From positions 1 to 38,141 of the forward strand of contig NZ_JACNMO010000036.1 of NCBI RefSeq assembly GCF_020622345.1: a DNA stretch of 38,141 bases, written 5' to 3'. Below, in pieces: positions 1 through 7,994 of this stretch (its first letter is position 1; every line of letters begins with the position of its first letter). Below the pieces are notes generated by a model, which saw nothing but the letters and a program-made list of their open reading frames with translations, made no database searches and was not told where the DNA came from. Position numbers and translations under genes: made by a program. The stretch is from Roseobacter weihaiensis. Lineage in GTDB: Bacteria; Pseudomonadota; Alphaproteobacteria; Rhodobacterales; Rhodobacteraceae.

Positions 1-174
1 AATGCCCGTGCTTTCCCCATAGAACAGCGCAAGCATCCCGCGGCTTCCACCTTGTCAGATTTGTCAACGCGGGCCAGGCCGCCCAACACAAATCTAACGT
101 ACTGGCCCGCATCGAAAAATCTTAGACAAACCCGACCTTGCCGAAACGCCGACTAGGCGGTTATCTTCCCTCGT

Positions 175-693
175 ATGCAAGGACGGAACAGTATTCGCCA
201 TGTCATTTTCCTAGATGGGCCAATCGGCGTCGGTAAAACTACTTTTGGCCAATACCTAGCACAAGAATTCGCAGGGGATTTCATTGATGGCGACGACTAC
301 GCCGAGGCCAAACTGCCTTGGTTTGCATCGAGCCTGTCGACTAGCAGACACATACTTCGAGAAATTCTGAACGCATTGGCATCAAAAAACATTGTATTTG
401 TCGCTTATCCAATCCGTTGTATAAACTGGATTTACTTTGAACGGCATCTGAGCGCTTTGAACATTAATCCAGTCCTTCTAGGCCTACAGGCGCATCGAGA
501 ATCCATTGCCGACGTCAGCCGAAACCGTCGTCTGTCTGAAACTGAACTGACCCGATCAAGAGAAATGACTGTGCAGGGGTATGGAAGCCGTGAGTTCAGT
601 AATCTGTTTGTTCAGGCTGACGCAGGAAATCTGCACGAAGTAGTCCAAAATGCGAAGGCTGCCTTAAGGGAAGAGCTAATCAAGCTGAGTTAG
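175..693 (+). CDS. Small P-loop kinase-like protein
   Basis: The 172-residue product has a Walker A loop near residues 15-22 (GPIGVGKTT) right after a short beta strand, as in shikimate kinase, gluconokinase and other small nucleotide-dependent kinases. An acidic IDGDDY stretch follows near residue 40. This suggests ATP-dependent phosphorylation of a small molecule, but the substrate cannot be read from the sequence. The protein is about the usual length for such kinases and seems intact. The gene is poorer in GC than the central genes, so it probably belongs to a different, possibly acquired, flank. No partner gene is adjacent; a cupin gene follows after 160 bp. Confidence 0.7.
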   Translation: MQGRNSIRHVIFLDGPIGVGKTTFGQYLAQEFAGDFIDGDDYAEAKLPWFASSLSTSRHILREILNALASKNIVFVAYPIRCINWIYFERHLSALNINPVLLGLQAHRESIADVSRNRRLSETELTRSREMTVQGYGSREFSNLFVQADAGNLHEVVQNAKAALREELIKLS

Positions 694-696
694 CTT

Positions 697-735
697 TGGG
701 CTCAGAGCCGTCATCTGACGGTTTTGTCGGTTGAC
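697..735 (+). repeat. REP-like palindromic element, copy A
   Basis: Just after the kinase stop, two consecutive small inverted repeats occur: GGCTC-A-GAGCC and CCGTC-ATCT-GACGG (708-721), the second followed by TTTT. The same two-hairpin arrangement appears inverted at 37321-37360 with about 80% identity over roughly 40 bp. The second hairpin could also end transcription of the kinase gene. It is either a dispersed palindromic element or a shared relic; the rest of the replicon would have to be searched to decide. Confidence 0.5.
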
Positions 736-853
736 GGGTGGCAGCTCAAAGCCAAACTTCGCTTTAGATAACCAAGGTTGGGGTCGCGGGACAGAGCTGC
801 CGTTGACACAAAAGTTCCAGTATCCATAGCTGGCGGCTCTGGAGGGAATGATG

Positions 854-1246
854 ATGAAAGAAACAACACTCCCGTCTGTCGCAGACGCTAAGTCACCCGC
901 TGGTGCCGATATTCGGTTCATCATGGATGGCACTACAGGCAACATGATCCACAGCACCGTGCCGCCTGGACAGATCAACAAAGCTACAATCCATGAAACT
1001 ATTAGCGAGTTTTGGTACGTCTTAGAGGGTGATGGTGAAATTTGGCGGCGCGATGCCCATGAAGAAAAAGTAACACGCCTAGTGGCTGGAGTATCAATCG
1101 ACATTCCTGTTGGAACGGCGTTCCAGTATAGAAATGTTGGACGTGAGCCTTTGAAATTCATTTGCATCTCAATGCCACCATGGCCGGGTGATCACGAGGC
1201 GTCGCACCTGAAAGGTGCGTGGGAACCTACTGTACAAAACGTGTAG
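854..1246 (+). CDS. Cupin-domain protein
   Basis: About 130 residues forming a single cupin fold. The middle reads SEFWYVLEGDGEIW, then a glycine- and proline-rich turn (GVSIDIPVGTAFQYRNVG), matching the two conserved cupin motifs around a beta barrel. The first motif lacks the usual His-X-His pair (HETISEFWYVLEG keeps one His and Glu), so metal binding is uncertain. The reaction is unknown; small cupins act as isomerases, dioxygenases or sensors. Three in-frame ATGs occur at 848, 851 and 854. A GGAGGG at 841-846 best suits the third, so 854 is chosen. No operon partner is seen. Confidence 0.75.
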   Translation: MKETTLPSVADAKSPAGADIRFIMDGTTGNMIHSTVPPGQINKATIHETISEFWYVLEGDGEIWRRDAHEEKVTRLVAGVSIDIPVGTAFQYRNVGREPLKFICISMPPWPGDHEASHLKGAWEPTVQNV

Positions 1247-1349
1247 GTTTGGATTCAGAGTCGACCTTGCTGCCCGGTCTCAGACCCAGAAGATCGCGCA
1301 CCGGCCTGGGGATGGTCACCTGGCCCTTTGTTGTCACGGTTGCTGGCAT
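1227..1349 (-). pseudogene. Truncated AbrB/MazE-type antitoxin remnant
   Basis: On the minus strand an ATG at 1349 opens a 40-codon frame beginning MPATVTTKGQVTIPRPVRDL. This is the characteristic N-terminus of the SpoVT/AbrB swapped-hairpin DNA-binding domain found in MazE/VapB-like antitoxins. The homology stops at about residue 32 and the frame ends after an unrelated tail (KPTRFVQ). The C-terminal half that would bind a toxin is missing, and no toxin gene follows. The sequence abuts a repC fragment directly upstream, so two broken plasmid genes have been joined by deletion. It would not be expected to neutralise a toxin. Confidence 0.65.
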
Positions 1350-1526
1350 GGCTCAGCGTGGATAGCGAAAACCCCGTCTGCTCCGTCAGAAAGTTGTTGG
1401 AGGCCCAGACGATCAGTCGCCTACCCGCCTCCCCGTCCTGAGGACGCGTGAATGCGGCAAACGTATCGAGCAAGAGCAAGTCCTGCGCCTGCAAGCCGAT
1501 TGCGGCGACCACGCGTCCTGAAAAGC
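1347..1526 (-). pseudogene. repC replication initiator fragment
   Basis: The minus-strand frame contains LLLLDTFAAFTRPQDG and then RRLIVWASNNFLTEQTGFSLSTL. This resembles the N-terminal winged-helix region of RepC, the initiator of repABC plasmids in Rhodobacterales. An in-frame stop lies just upstream of the fragment, and the homology ends at the junction with the AbrB-like remnant. Only about 50 of the usual 350-400 residues remain, and no repA or repB partner is adjacent, so it is dead. It suggests that this replicon once carried, or recombined with, a repABC-type plasmid. Family assignment is by recognition of sequence pattern only. Confidence 0.55.
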
Positions 1527-1623
1527 GTCACATTCAGGCCGGGATTGCCTGACCGGCTCATGCGGCTGGAAGCCGGGAACCGGCGGCCCTGCGCCAATGA
1601 CATGTGCCGCTCGAAAGGTCGGC

Positions 1624-1648
1624 GGAACCTTTCCCTTGCGCAGACGTT
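1624..1648 (+). promoter_or_regulatory. EcfG-type stress promoter of exoD-like gene
   Basis: Exact GGAAC-N16-CGTT, matching the alphaproteobacterial general stress sigma consensus. The -10 element ends 70 bp before the ExoD-like start codon at 1719. Confidence 0.75.
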
Positions 1649-1718
1649 CTGTCACAGACCGCTCCGCCCCGGGCGGCGCAGGCAGATTGCAAGAGGCCAG
1701 ACAAGCGACCCAACATCC

Positions 1719-2312
1719 ATGACCAACAGCTCTCAGAGATGCGAACCTTCGCTGCAGGACACCATCAACGCGGTGGAGCAGCTCAGCCGACGCGGCCATG
1801 AAACCTGCGTCTCGGATCTGCTGGCGACTTTCGGGCGGACTTCGCATCTTTCCGTGGTTCTGTTGGCTGCGGCTGTCGCGTCAACCCCGCTCAGCGGCAT
1901 ACCCGGTCTGTCAGCCATCTGCGGCATCGTCATCTTGCTGATCACGGCCCAGGCTTTTGTCGGCCGCCGGTCGATCTGGTTGCCGGAGCGCGTCGCGCGC
2001 AAGGGGTTGAAAAACAAACAGCTCCGCGAAGGTCTCGACAGGCTGCGCACCGCAGCCCGGTTTCTGGACAGGTATACCAAGGAGCGGCTCGTCTTTCTTG
2101 TCAAAGGCCCTGCCCGCAAACTTGTTCAACTGCTCTGCATGGTCGGCGGGTTCCTGATGCCGTTTCTGGAGTTCATTCCCTTTACCGGCTCCCTGATTGC
2201 CGCATCCATCGCCCTTTTCACAATTGCCCTGCTGACGCTCGACGGTTTGTGGGTCGCCTTTGGGCTGGCCTTTCTGACGGTGAGCGGTGCCGGGGTGATC
2301 TGGCTTCTCTGA
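1719..2312 (+). CDS. ExoD-family membrane protein
   Basis: The 197-residue protein resembles the ExoD family, named after a rhizobial protein linked to exopolysaccharide production and alkali tolerance. A soluble N-terminal segment of about 55 residues (LQDTINAVEQLSRRGHETCVSDLLATFG) precedes several hydrophobic helices. These include VVLLAAAVASTPLSGIPGL, ICGIVILLITAQAFVG and a C-terminal pair ending in GAGVIWLL. The family motif of a Pro/Gly-rich turn after the first helix (PLSGIPGLS) is visible. The molecular activity is not known. The start at 1719 is chosen because the family homology begins there. The stress promoter at 1624 places it in the EcfG regulon, consistent with an envelope-stress role. 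Confidence 0.75.
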   Translation: MTNSSQRCEPSLQDTINAVEQLSRRGHETCVSDLLATFGRTSHLSVVLLAAAVASTPLSGIPGLSAICGIVILLITAQAFVGRRSIWLPERVARKGLKNKQLREGLDRLRTAARFLDRYTKERLVFLVKGPARKLVQLLCMVGGFLMPFLEFIPFTGSLIAASIALFTIALLTLDGLWVAFGLAFLTVSGAGVIWLL

Positions 2313-2837
2313 CACCCCTGCCGCGGTGATACGAACCTTTTCCGAAGAGGAGCCCCAGGGGGCAATATCAGGTCACAGATTCGGCAGAATCAGGGGCTGA
2401 TTGCCCCCGGTGGGCCCGCATGCCGACACCGCCCCGCGGCAGAAATGGGCCTTCCGAACAGCCGAAACCGTTAAAATACCGGGAGTATATGCTCGAAACA
2501 CCCCCCAACCCAAAGAATGACTTGCCTTAATCATGGTATTTCAGGCTATATATCGTGTAATACCAAGAATAAGCGGCCCTATGCCGTGAATTGAGCAGGC
2601 GGTCGACAACAGGCTGCACAGTAGAACAATCAGCTTTGGCACCTGCTGTCAGGGCATTCTATAGACGATGCAGGAGGGTCTTATACCGCAAGAGCGTACC
2701 AGATAAAGAAAGGCCAGGTGGCGGCAACCACCCGGCCCAACGAAAACAACCGTGTCGGCTATTCCCTCTCCTTACTCTCAGAGTAGCCCGACCTCCCATA
2801 ACCTGCAAGCTTTTTGCATTGCCGGACCGAGGAAAAT
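2313..2837. other. Gene-free putative origin and rep leader region
   Basis: No convincing gene lies in these 525 bp. An inverted repeat (GGGGGCAAT at 2358-2366, ATTGCCCCC at 2400-2408) could end exoD transcription. An AT-rich stretch around 2470-2570 contains the inverted pair TGGTATT (2534-2540) and AATACCA (2559-2565), and a further AATACC at 2475. ATACC followed by a purine-rich tail recurs near 2477, 2561 and 2692, which might be degenerate iterons. The position directly before the initiator gene fits an origin or an autoregulatory operator, but this is inference. Confidence 0.35.
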
Positions 2838-3758
2838 ATGTCTGAGCAGATATCATTCGACCGTAAAAAGGGGTTCGTCGCCCTACCCGTGGAGATCATG
2901 GATCAGGACCTGAGCCCCGGAGCTTTCAGAACATTGGCAGAGCTCTGCCGCATGGCAAATACCGAAGGGTTCTGCTGGCCGTCGCTGCACCAGTTGAGCG
3001 AGCGGCTCGGCCGGTCCCGTTCCGCCATTTCCGGCTATATCAAGGAGCTTCGCGAAGCGGGCCTGGTCGAAACCCAAGAGCAAAAGACCGCGAACGGGTA
3101 CAACTACCGGCTTAAATACGAGGTTACTTTCTGGCGGGATTGGCGCGCTTCCTTGCGTGGGCGAACTGGCCGAAAGACTGAACGCAGCGTGCAACCCACC
3201 GAACGCAAGACTTCGTCAATAAATCATAAACATATAAATCACGATCATCAGGAGATTGAAAAGAAAACTGCTAATCTTCTGAAGAAATGGGCCCACTGTT
3301 TTGCCGGGGCGCCCTACCCCATGGCGCGTCACACACCCGACCCGGAGCTCATCACTGCGACAAAAAGCTTGGTGGTGCAGAAGTGTCAGCCCCTGATCGC
3401 GGACAATCCTGACACTGCAGATGCCCTGGCAAAAACATGGCGTGACCTTGGGATACCGGTTTCGGATGGTCAGCTCAGGGAACAAATGCTAATCCTCGCA
3501 AACCATAAATTCAACAGTACCGAGTTGGGCGTTGTTCTTGCCGGTGTTCGCAAGAAATGGCCCCCCCATTGGCACCATGCGCCATCCGCAGACGCTTTTG
3601 GCAAGCTGGTGAAATCTTCTGGAAAAACATCTCTTGCGTGTCGATTTGCCTTGCTTGAAAGTCACCAGAAAAGGTGGGCACTGGCGGAAAAGACCTTGCA
3701 CAGGACGGCGCGCTCCTGTTCTTTAGGCGGGCAAGCAGGGCAGAGTGCGGCACAATAA
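2838..3758 (+). CDS. Plasmid replication initiator with N-terminal HTH
   Basis: The 306-residue protein starts with a winged helix-turn-helix of the HTH_36 type (residues about 12-75). Recognisable parts are LSPGAFRTLAELCRMAN and WPSLHQLSERLGRSRSAISG followed by YIKELREAGLVE. The remainder is poorly conserved and basic near the C-terminus. It lies immediately upstream of parA and parB, the usual place of the initiator in roseobacter plasmids. It may be one of the so-called DnaA-like initiators of that group, but I cannot confirm the subtype. A GAGG at 2829-2832 supports the ATG at 2838. The central part (about 3200-3260) is noticeably AT-rich. Role as initiator is inferred from domain plus context. 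Confidence 0.65.
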   Translation: MSEQISFDRKKGFVALPVEIMDQDLSPGAFRTLAELCRMANTEGFCWPSLHQLSERLGRSRSAISGYIKELREAGLVETQEQKTANGYNYRLKYEVTFWRDWRASLRGRTGRKTERSVQPTERKTSSINHKHINHDHQEIEKKTANLLKKWAHCFAGAPYPMARHTPDPELITATKSLVVQKCQPLIADNPDTADALAKTWRDLGIPVSDGQLREQMLILANHKFNSTELGVVLAGVRKKWPPHWHHAPSADAFGKLVKSSGKTSLACRFALLESHQKRWALAEKTLHRTARSCSLGGQAGQSAAQ

Positions 3759-3766
3759 CAACCGAA

Positions 3767-3780
3767 ATATCCGCGGATAT
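3767..3780. promoter_or_regulatory. Perfect palindrome before parA (possible parS/operator)
   Basis: ATATCCGCGGATAT is a perfect 14-bp palindrome 5 bp before the parA start codon. A partial copy, ATATCCGCGG, lies inside parA at 4549-4558. Location suggests a ParA/ParB binding site or operator; no experimental consensus is known to me for this system. Confidence 0.4.
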
Positions 3781-3785
3781 AATTC

Positions 3786-5117
3786 ATGGCATACGGGCAG
3801 TTCGAGCAGTTTATCCGAAACATGAGTCGAGTCATGGGCGGCGTGAATACCAAGCTTCAGCGTGATCTGACGCTCAGAACACGTGTCGCGCGGCGCTTTT
3901 CCATGGTTGAAACAGCGCAGCTTCTGGCTGTGGACACGACCTATCTGACGCGCATCTCTGCAGAAGAGCCCGCCTTTCCTGCAGGCGAACGGGCAGGCCG
4001 CGAGCGGACGTTTTCACCCTCGGAAGTCATGCAGATTCGCGCCATAATCGGCTCCAACCCGGCCGCCAAACGACCGTATCTACACTGGCGCAGGCCGGGT
4101 CAGCCGGTGAAAGTCGTCACCTTTGGCGCGCAGAAAGGTGGAACAGGAAAATCGCTTAGTGCGGCCCATTTCGCTCAATACGTCAATTTGCACTACGGCC
4201 TGCGGGTCGGTGTGATTGATGCGGATCCGCAGGCAACAGTCAGCCTTTACTTTGCGGATGAAAAGCTGCCTCTGTTTGATCCTGCAACGCCGACGCTGGC
4301 GGATTTCATGGGGGTGGATGACCCCGGTTCCGTAAAGCTGTCGGAGCCGTCCGGCAAGGATCTGAACGGCATCTGGCAGCCAACGCCCTGGCCGGGTATC
4401 CGGCTTATTCCGGGGGGCGCCAATATCCAGAACGGGGATATCAGTCTCTTTTTCATGTCCCAGCAGGCAAGCGTGCCGGTCTATCGTGTGCTGAAAGATG
4501 CCATTCGGACCTGGGATCTGGCCAACCCGCCCATGACACGGCTGGAAAATATCCGCGGAGATACCGGAGAGTTTGACCCGGTTCGGTATGAGCAGGCGCT
4601 GACTGAAACCGTGGATGTGATCGTGATTGACCAACAGCCGTCGCTCACGCTTATGCAGTTGAACGGGCTGGTGGCGGCGGATAGTGTCGTGATCCCGCAA
4701 ACCATGAAGGGGTTTGATCTGGCCACCTTGGCGACCTACGTCTCGAATATCGGGGAGTATCTGGAGTTCATCATGGGGTTCGAAGCGGATCTCGAAATAG
4801 GGGGCGGTGAGCATATGGTCCTGCCAACGATTGTGCAGGAACAGAACGATCAGGACACGGATCAAATCCTCGATCTCTACCGCAAGGCACCGCGCGAGGT
4901 GATGCAGGTCTGGTACAGCCGGTCGGACGCCATCGCGAACGCGGCGGAGGAATACAAAAGCATCTACGAGTACCTGCCGCCCAAGACGCGCCGTGCCTCT
5001 GCCAAGGCCTTTATGGCAAACGCCAATGCGGTGAACGATGCCCTGGTGCAGAGAATCTGGCCGGAGCTGCCCCCAAGAGACTATGCAAGGAAATTCATAG
5101 AGGAGCGGTGGAGCTGA
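3786..5117 (+). CDS. parA: Plasmid partition ATPase ParA
   Basis: A ParA-type Walker ATPase of 443 residues that segregates replicon copies together with ParB. The N-terminal region (about residues 30-95) carries a helix-turn-helix-like stretch (FSMVETAQLLAVDTTYLTRI), as in long type Ia ParA/RepA proteins that also repress their own operon. The deviant Walker A motif KGGTGKS lies near residue 117. A Walker A' motif follows (VGVIDADPQATVSLYF), then Walker B (VDVIVIDQQPSLTLMQL), where DQQPS replaces the more usual D-x-P-P. The start at 3786 lacks a good ribosome binding site, so the ATG at 3822 is an alternative. parB begins one base after the stop, so the two form an operon. Confidence 0.9.
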   Translation: MAYGQFEQFIRNMSRVMGGVNTKLQRDLTLRTRVARRFSMVETAQLLAVDTTYLTRISAEEPAFPAGERAGRERTFSPSEVMQIRAIIGSNPAAKRPYLHWRRPGQPVKVVTFGAQKGGTGKSLSAAHFAQYVNLHYGLRVGVIDADPQATVSLYFADEKLPLFDPATPTLADFMGVDDPGSVKLSEPSGKDLNGIWQPTPWPGIRLIPGGANIQNGDISLFFMSQQASVPVYRVLKDAIRTWDLANPPMTRLENIRGDTGEFDPVRYEQALTETVDVIVIDQQPSLTLMQLNGLVAADSVVIPQTMKGFDLATLATYVSNIGEYLEFIMGFEADLEIGGGEHMVLPTIVQEQNDQDTDQILDLYRKAPREVMQVWYSRSDAIANAAEEYKSIYEYLPPKTRRASAKAFMANANAVNDALVQRIWPELPPRDYARKFIEERWS

Positions 5118-5118
5118 C

Positions 5119-6069
5119 ATGGCCCGCAAAAGAAAGCTGGACGCCTCTGTCCCCGAAGAGAGCCTAACGCAAGGTTCAGAGACTGATAAAGAGCACACAA
5201 CAAAGATGGGGGGCATGTGGGCGGGGTCCGCCATGAATATGCTCAAACAGCGCATCGAGGACGCGCATGGCTCGCTTTTGAAGGGGGTCATGGCCGGGAC
5301 GGTGGTGCTGGAGCTGGACCCCGACCAGATCCTGGACGAAGTGGGCAGTGACCGCCTGACCCCGTGGCAGGAGGACGAGGATTTTACCGCGCTGGTGGCC
5401 AACATAAAGCGGCGCGGGCAGACCCAGCCGATCCGGGTCCGGCCCGTTGATCCGGACTGGCACGCCGATGAGGCCGCCCCGCTGGAGACGCAGGATCGCT
5501 TTTACATCCAGTCCGGCCGCCGGCGGCTGGAGGCCTGCCGGGCCCTGGGGCGCAAGGTGCAGGCGGTGATCGCGACGGAGGAGGGCGACAGAACGCTTGC
5601 GGATCTTGAAGAGCGCTTTCACGAGAACACGATGCGCCGGGACCTCAACGGCTTTGAGGAGCTGATCTCGATCGGGCTGCTGGCCGAAAGCCTGCAGGAA
5701 ATGACCCAGTCGGAGATTGCCGAAAGGTTGGGAGTAGGGCAGGGGGATGTTTCGCTCGGGCTGGCCTGCCTTGAATTGCGGGACGATATTCTGGAGCAGG
5801 TTGATATCGCCAGGACGCCCAAGCGGCAGTACCGCAGCATCGTCCCAAAGCTCAAGCGGGGGGAGCGGTTAACGCCATTTCTGCCGCCTGCGTTGACCGG
5901 CGATGCGGCGCAGTCCTTTGACGTGCGGGGCATTCCGATGACGGCGAAAAAAGGGGCCGGGGGCTATGCGATCCGCCTGCGCAACGCCAAGGTGGCAGAG
6001 GTGGATCTGGAGGCGATGCTGGTGGAGATTGCGAAGGTCGTGATGAAGTACCAGATCAAGAAAAAATAA
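5119..6069 (+). CDS. parB: Plasmid partition protein ParB
   Basis: A 316-residue centromere-binding partner of ParA. The ParB/Sulfiredoxin-like N-domain spans roughly residues 60-175. Visible parts are LTPWQEDEDFTALVANIKRRGQTQPIRVRP, the signature IQSGRRRLEACRALG, and FHENTMRRDLNGFEE, corresponding to the GERR and ENxxR CTP-binding motifs in modified form. A helix-turn-helix follows (MTQSEIAERLGVGQGDVSLGLACL). It lies directly after parA and probably loads on a centromere near this cassette. The gene ends before a short AT-rich, gene-free gap and then converges with the mscS-like gene. Length and domain order are normal for plasmid ParB proteins. Confidence 0.9.
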   Translation: MARKRKLDASVPEESLTQGSETDKEHTTKMGGMWAGSAMNMLKQRIEDAHGSLLKGVMAGTVVLELDPDQILDEVGSDRLTPWQEDEDFTALVANIKRRGQTQPIRVRPVDPDWHADEAAPLETQDRFYIQSGRRRLEACRALGRKVQAVIATEEGDRTLADLEERFHENTMRRDLNGFEELISIGLLAESLQEMTQSEIAERLGVGQGDVSLGLACLELRDDILEQVDIARTPKRQYRSIVPKLKRGERLTPFLPPALTGDAAQSFDVRGIPMTAKKGAGGYAIRLRNAKVAEVDLEAMLVEIAKVVMKYQIKKK

Positions 6070-6131
6070 CCTTTCAAGCCATTGTAATAAAACAGAATAA
6101 ATATTTTTACTGACATCTTGTGGCGGTGGGT

Positions 6132-7052
6132 TCAGGCGCGGGAGGCGGGCTCATCTGCCTTCTCATCCGCCTCGACCGCGGTGTCGGTATGGGCCCGCAC
6201 CGGCAGGGGGTCCTTGAAGGTGAGCGTGCGGTAGGGGAAAGGGATCTCGATCCCTGCATCATCAAGCGCTGCCTTGACCGCTGCGACAACCTGGTCGCGT
6301 GATCTGCGGATGTCGAGCGGGCGCGAGCCTGTCCACCATGTCACCTCGAAATCGACGGAGGAGGCCCCGAACGCCTGTGCGAAGACTTCGACGTCCTTGA
6401 CGTCATCGCGCACCGTGTCGACGGCCCTGACGGCGTTCCAGATGACCGAACGGGCGTTGTCCACGTTCTCACCATAGGCAACCCCGCAGATGACGGTTGT
6501 GCGGCGCAGATCGCGGTCGGTACGGACGGTCACGGGGTTTTGAAAGAGCAGATGGTTCGGCACCACCACAAGCTGCCCGTCGGTCTGCCGGACATGGGTG
6601 TCGCGGATCGTGATCTCTTCGATCTGGCCGTCGATATCCTCACATTCCACGTAGTCGGTGATGGCGAAGGGTTCGCGCAGCAGGATCAGGATACCGGCGA
6701 GAAAATTCTCGAACGTGTCCTTGAAGGCGAACCCGATGGCGACGGAGCCGAGCCCCAGTGTCGTCAGCGCCTTGGCGGGTGTGATGGTGGGAAACACGAT
6801 TGCAAGGGCGATCAGGATACCCATCAGCCAAAAGCCCGTGCCGGCCAGCATGCAGAGCACGTCGATCAGGTTCTGCCGCATCCGCGTTCGGGCCCCGATC
6901 TGGCGGATGAAATAGCGCGCCACCGCAACAACCGCCCACACCGCTGCGAGCACGACAAGGGCCGCCGCCAGTTTCGGGATTGCGGCATAGAAGCCGTCCC
7001 AATAGGCGCCGAGCGTTTCCTGCAGCGTGCTGGGTACCGTGTCCCATGTCAT
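6132..7052 (-). CDS. MscS-family mechanosensitive channel
   Basis: A 306-residue small-conductance mechanosensitive channel that would release osmolytes when membrane tension rises. Two hydrophobic helices (ALVVLAAVWAVVAVARYFI and FWLMGILIALAIVF) precede the pore-lining helix, rich in Gly and Ala (GLGSVAIGFAFKDTFENFLAG). The cytoplasmic beta domain follows (GQIEEITIRDTHVRQTDGQ and VVPNHLLFQNPVTV). A charged tail ends the protein. The ATG at 7052 is preferred over the upstream TTG at 7076 because AAGGAGG sits 7 bp before it. An exact EcfG promoter lies just upstream, tying osmotic protection to the stress regulon. It converges with parB. Confidence 0.9.
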   Translation of the reverse strand: MTWDTVPSTLQETLGAYWDGFYAAIPKLAAALVVLAAVWAVVAVARYFIRQIGARTRMRQNLIDVLCMLAGTGFWLMGILIALAIVFPTITPAKALTTLGLGSVAIGFAFKDTFENFLAGILILLREPFAITDYVECEDIDGQIEEITIRDTHVRQTDGQLVVVPNHLLFQNPVTVRTDRDLRRTTVICGVAYGENVDNARSVIWNAVRAVDTVRDDVKDVEVFAQAFGASSVDFEVTWWTGSRPLDIRRSRDQVVAAVKAALDDAGIEIPFPYRTLTFKDPLPVRAHTDTAVEADEKADEPASRA

Positions 7053-7074
7053 GGGTGTGCCTCCTTGGGGGCTC

Positions 7075-7100
7075 AACGCGCCCCGATCCGGAAGAGTTCC
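7075..7100 (-). promoter_or_regulatory. EcfG-type stress promoter of mscS-like gene
   Basis: Exact GGAAC-N17-CGTT on the minus strand (GTTCC at 7096-7100, AACG at 7075-7078). The -10 ends 22 bp before the start codon. Confidence 0.8.
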
Positions 7101-7163
7101 AAGGAGCGGTCTGTCGCCCGGCAGCGCGTGCGCCGATCGCTGCCGGGCGTTTGCGCGGATGCC

Positions 7164-7892
7164 TCAAATCAGCGGCCGGCGTCGCAGCGGTTCAAGCTCC
7201 ATCTCGGCGACGTCGGCCAGTTTTTTCAGGTCCCGGATCGTCAACAGACCGTCCGACCAGTTGGCCAGTTGCCTTTCCCGCAGCCGGGCCAGCGTCTTGT
7301 TGGTGTGCACAAGCGACAGCCCCAGCGCATCCGCCATATCCTGTTGCCGGTAGGGCAGGGGCATCGTGTCGTTGCGCACCATGTCCACCGTGCTGCCGCG
7401 CCGGAAAAGCTGGACCAATGCCCAGGCGATGGAGGCCAGGGCGCTGCGCTGGCCAATGGTGGCGAGCGCGTCGCCGAGAAAGTGTTCCTCTCGTGCGGCG
7501 AGCCAGGTGACATCGAACGCGCGCGGCACCGACCCGCGGAAGAATTCGAAAAAATCCGCGCGGTCAAACACGCAGAGCTTCATGTGGGTGGTGGCATCGA
7601 CGGAATGTCCCATCTCGCCGATCAGGCCGGCCTGCAGGCCGATGAAGTCACCGGGAAAGATGAAATTCACCACCTGTCGTCGCCCGTTCGGCAGGATCTT
7701 GTACCGCAGGCCCATGCCGCGCAGAGCGGTGTAGATCTGCGGCGCGTTCGAGCCTTCCATCAGGATCGGTGTGCCCGGATCGACAGAGAGCTCGCCGGAC
7801 TTGAACCGTTGCGTTTTGTCCACTTCGTCCTGGGTCATATCCTGAAAGAAGTCGTATTTGCGTAAAGGGCATGCGTTGCAGTCGGTGATCAT
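7164..7892 (-). CDS. Crp/Fnr-family transcription regulator
   Basis: A 242-residue regulator with an N-terminal cyclic-nucleotide-binding-like beta roll (about residues 30-120, including NFIFPGDFIGLQAGL) and a dimerisation helix. The C-terminal winged helix-turn-helix contains RQQDMADALGLSLVHTNKTL and then LARLRERQL. A CxxC pair occurs at Cys5 and Cys8 and a third cysteine at Cys107. This is fewer than the four that hold the oxygen-labile cluster in Fnr, so direct oxygen sensing is doubtful. The gene lies between the mscS-like gene (same strand, downstream) and gdhA (divergent). It may regulate gdhA or itself, but no binding site was identified. Confidence 0.85.
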   Translation of the reverse strand: MITDCNACPLRKYDFFQDMTQDEVDKTQRFKSGELSVDPGTPILMEGSNAPQIYTALRGMGLRYKILPNGRRQVVNFIFPGDFIGLQAGLIGEMGHSVDATTHMKLCVFDRADFFEFFRGSVPRAFDVTWLAAREEHFLGDALATIGQRSALASIAWALVQLFRRGSTVDMVRNDTMPLPYRQQDMADALGLSLVHTNKTLARLRERQLANWSDGLLTIRDLKKLADVAEMELEPLRRRPLI

Positions 7893-7922
7893 ATCTTCTC
7901 CGTTTCGCTACGTGCAGAACCC

Positions 7923-7947
7923 AATGCGGCAGCCCCGGGAAAGTTCC
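7923..7947 (-). promoter_or_regulatory. Weak EcfG-like promoter before Crp/Fnr gene
   Basis: GGAAC-N16-CATT on the minus strand, one mismatch to the -10 consensus, about 30 bp before the start at 7892. Weaker than the neighbouring sites because the G of CGTT is the changed base. Confidence 0.35.
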
Positions 7948-7994
7948 GGTGACCTGTCACGCCCCGTCTGAATGCAGGCTTTCGGCCTTGCGGC

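Noticed and set aside
4080-5405. 441-codon open frame on the minus strand
   Set aside because: Antisense to parA and the start of parB.
6540-7865. 441-codon open frame on the plus strand
   Set aside because: Spans the antisense of both mscS-like and Crp/Fnr genes, crossing an intergenic promoter; low-complexity charged product.
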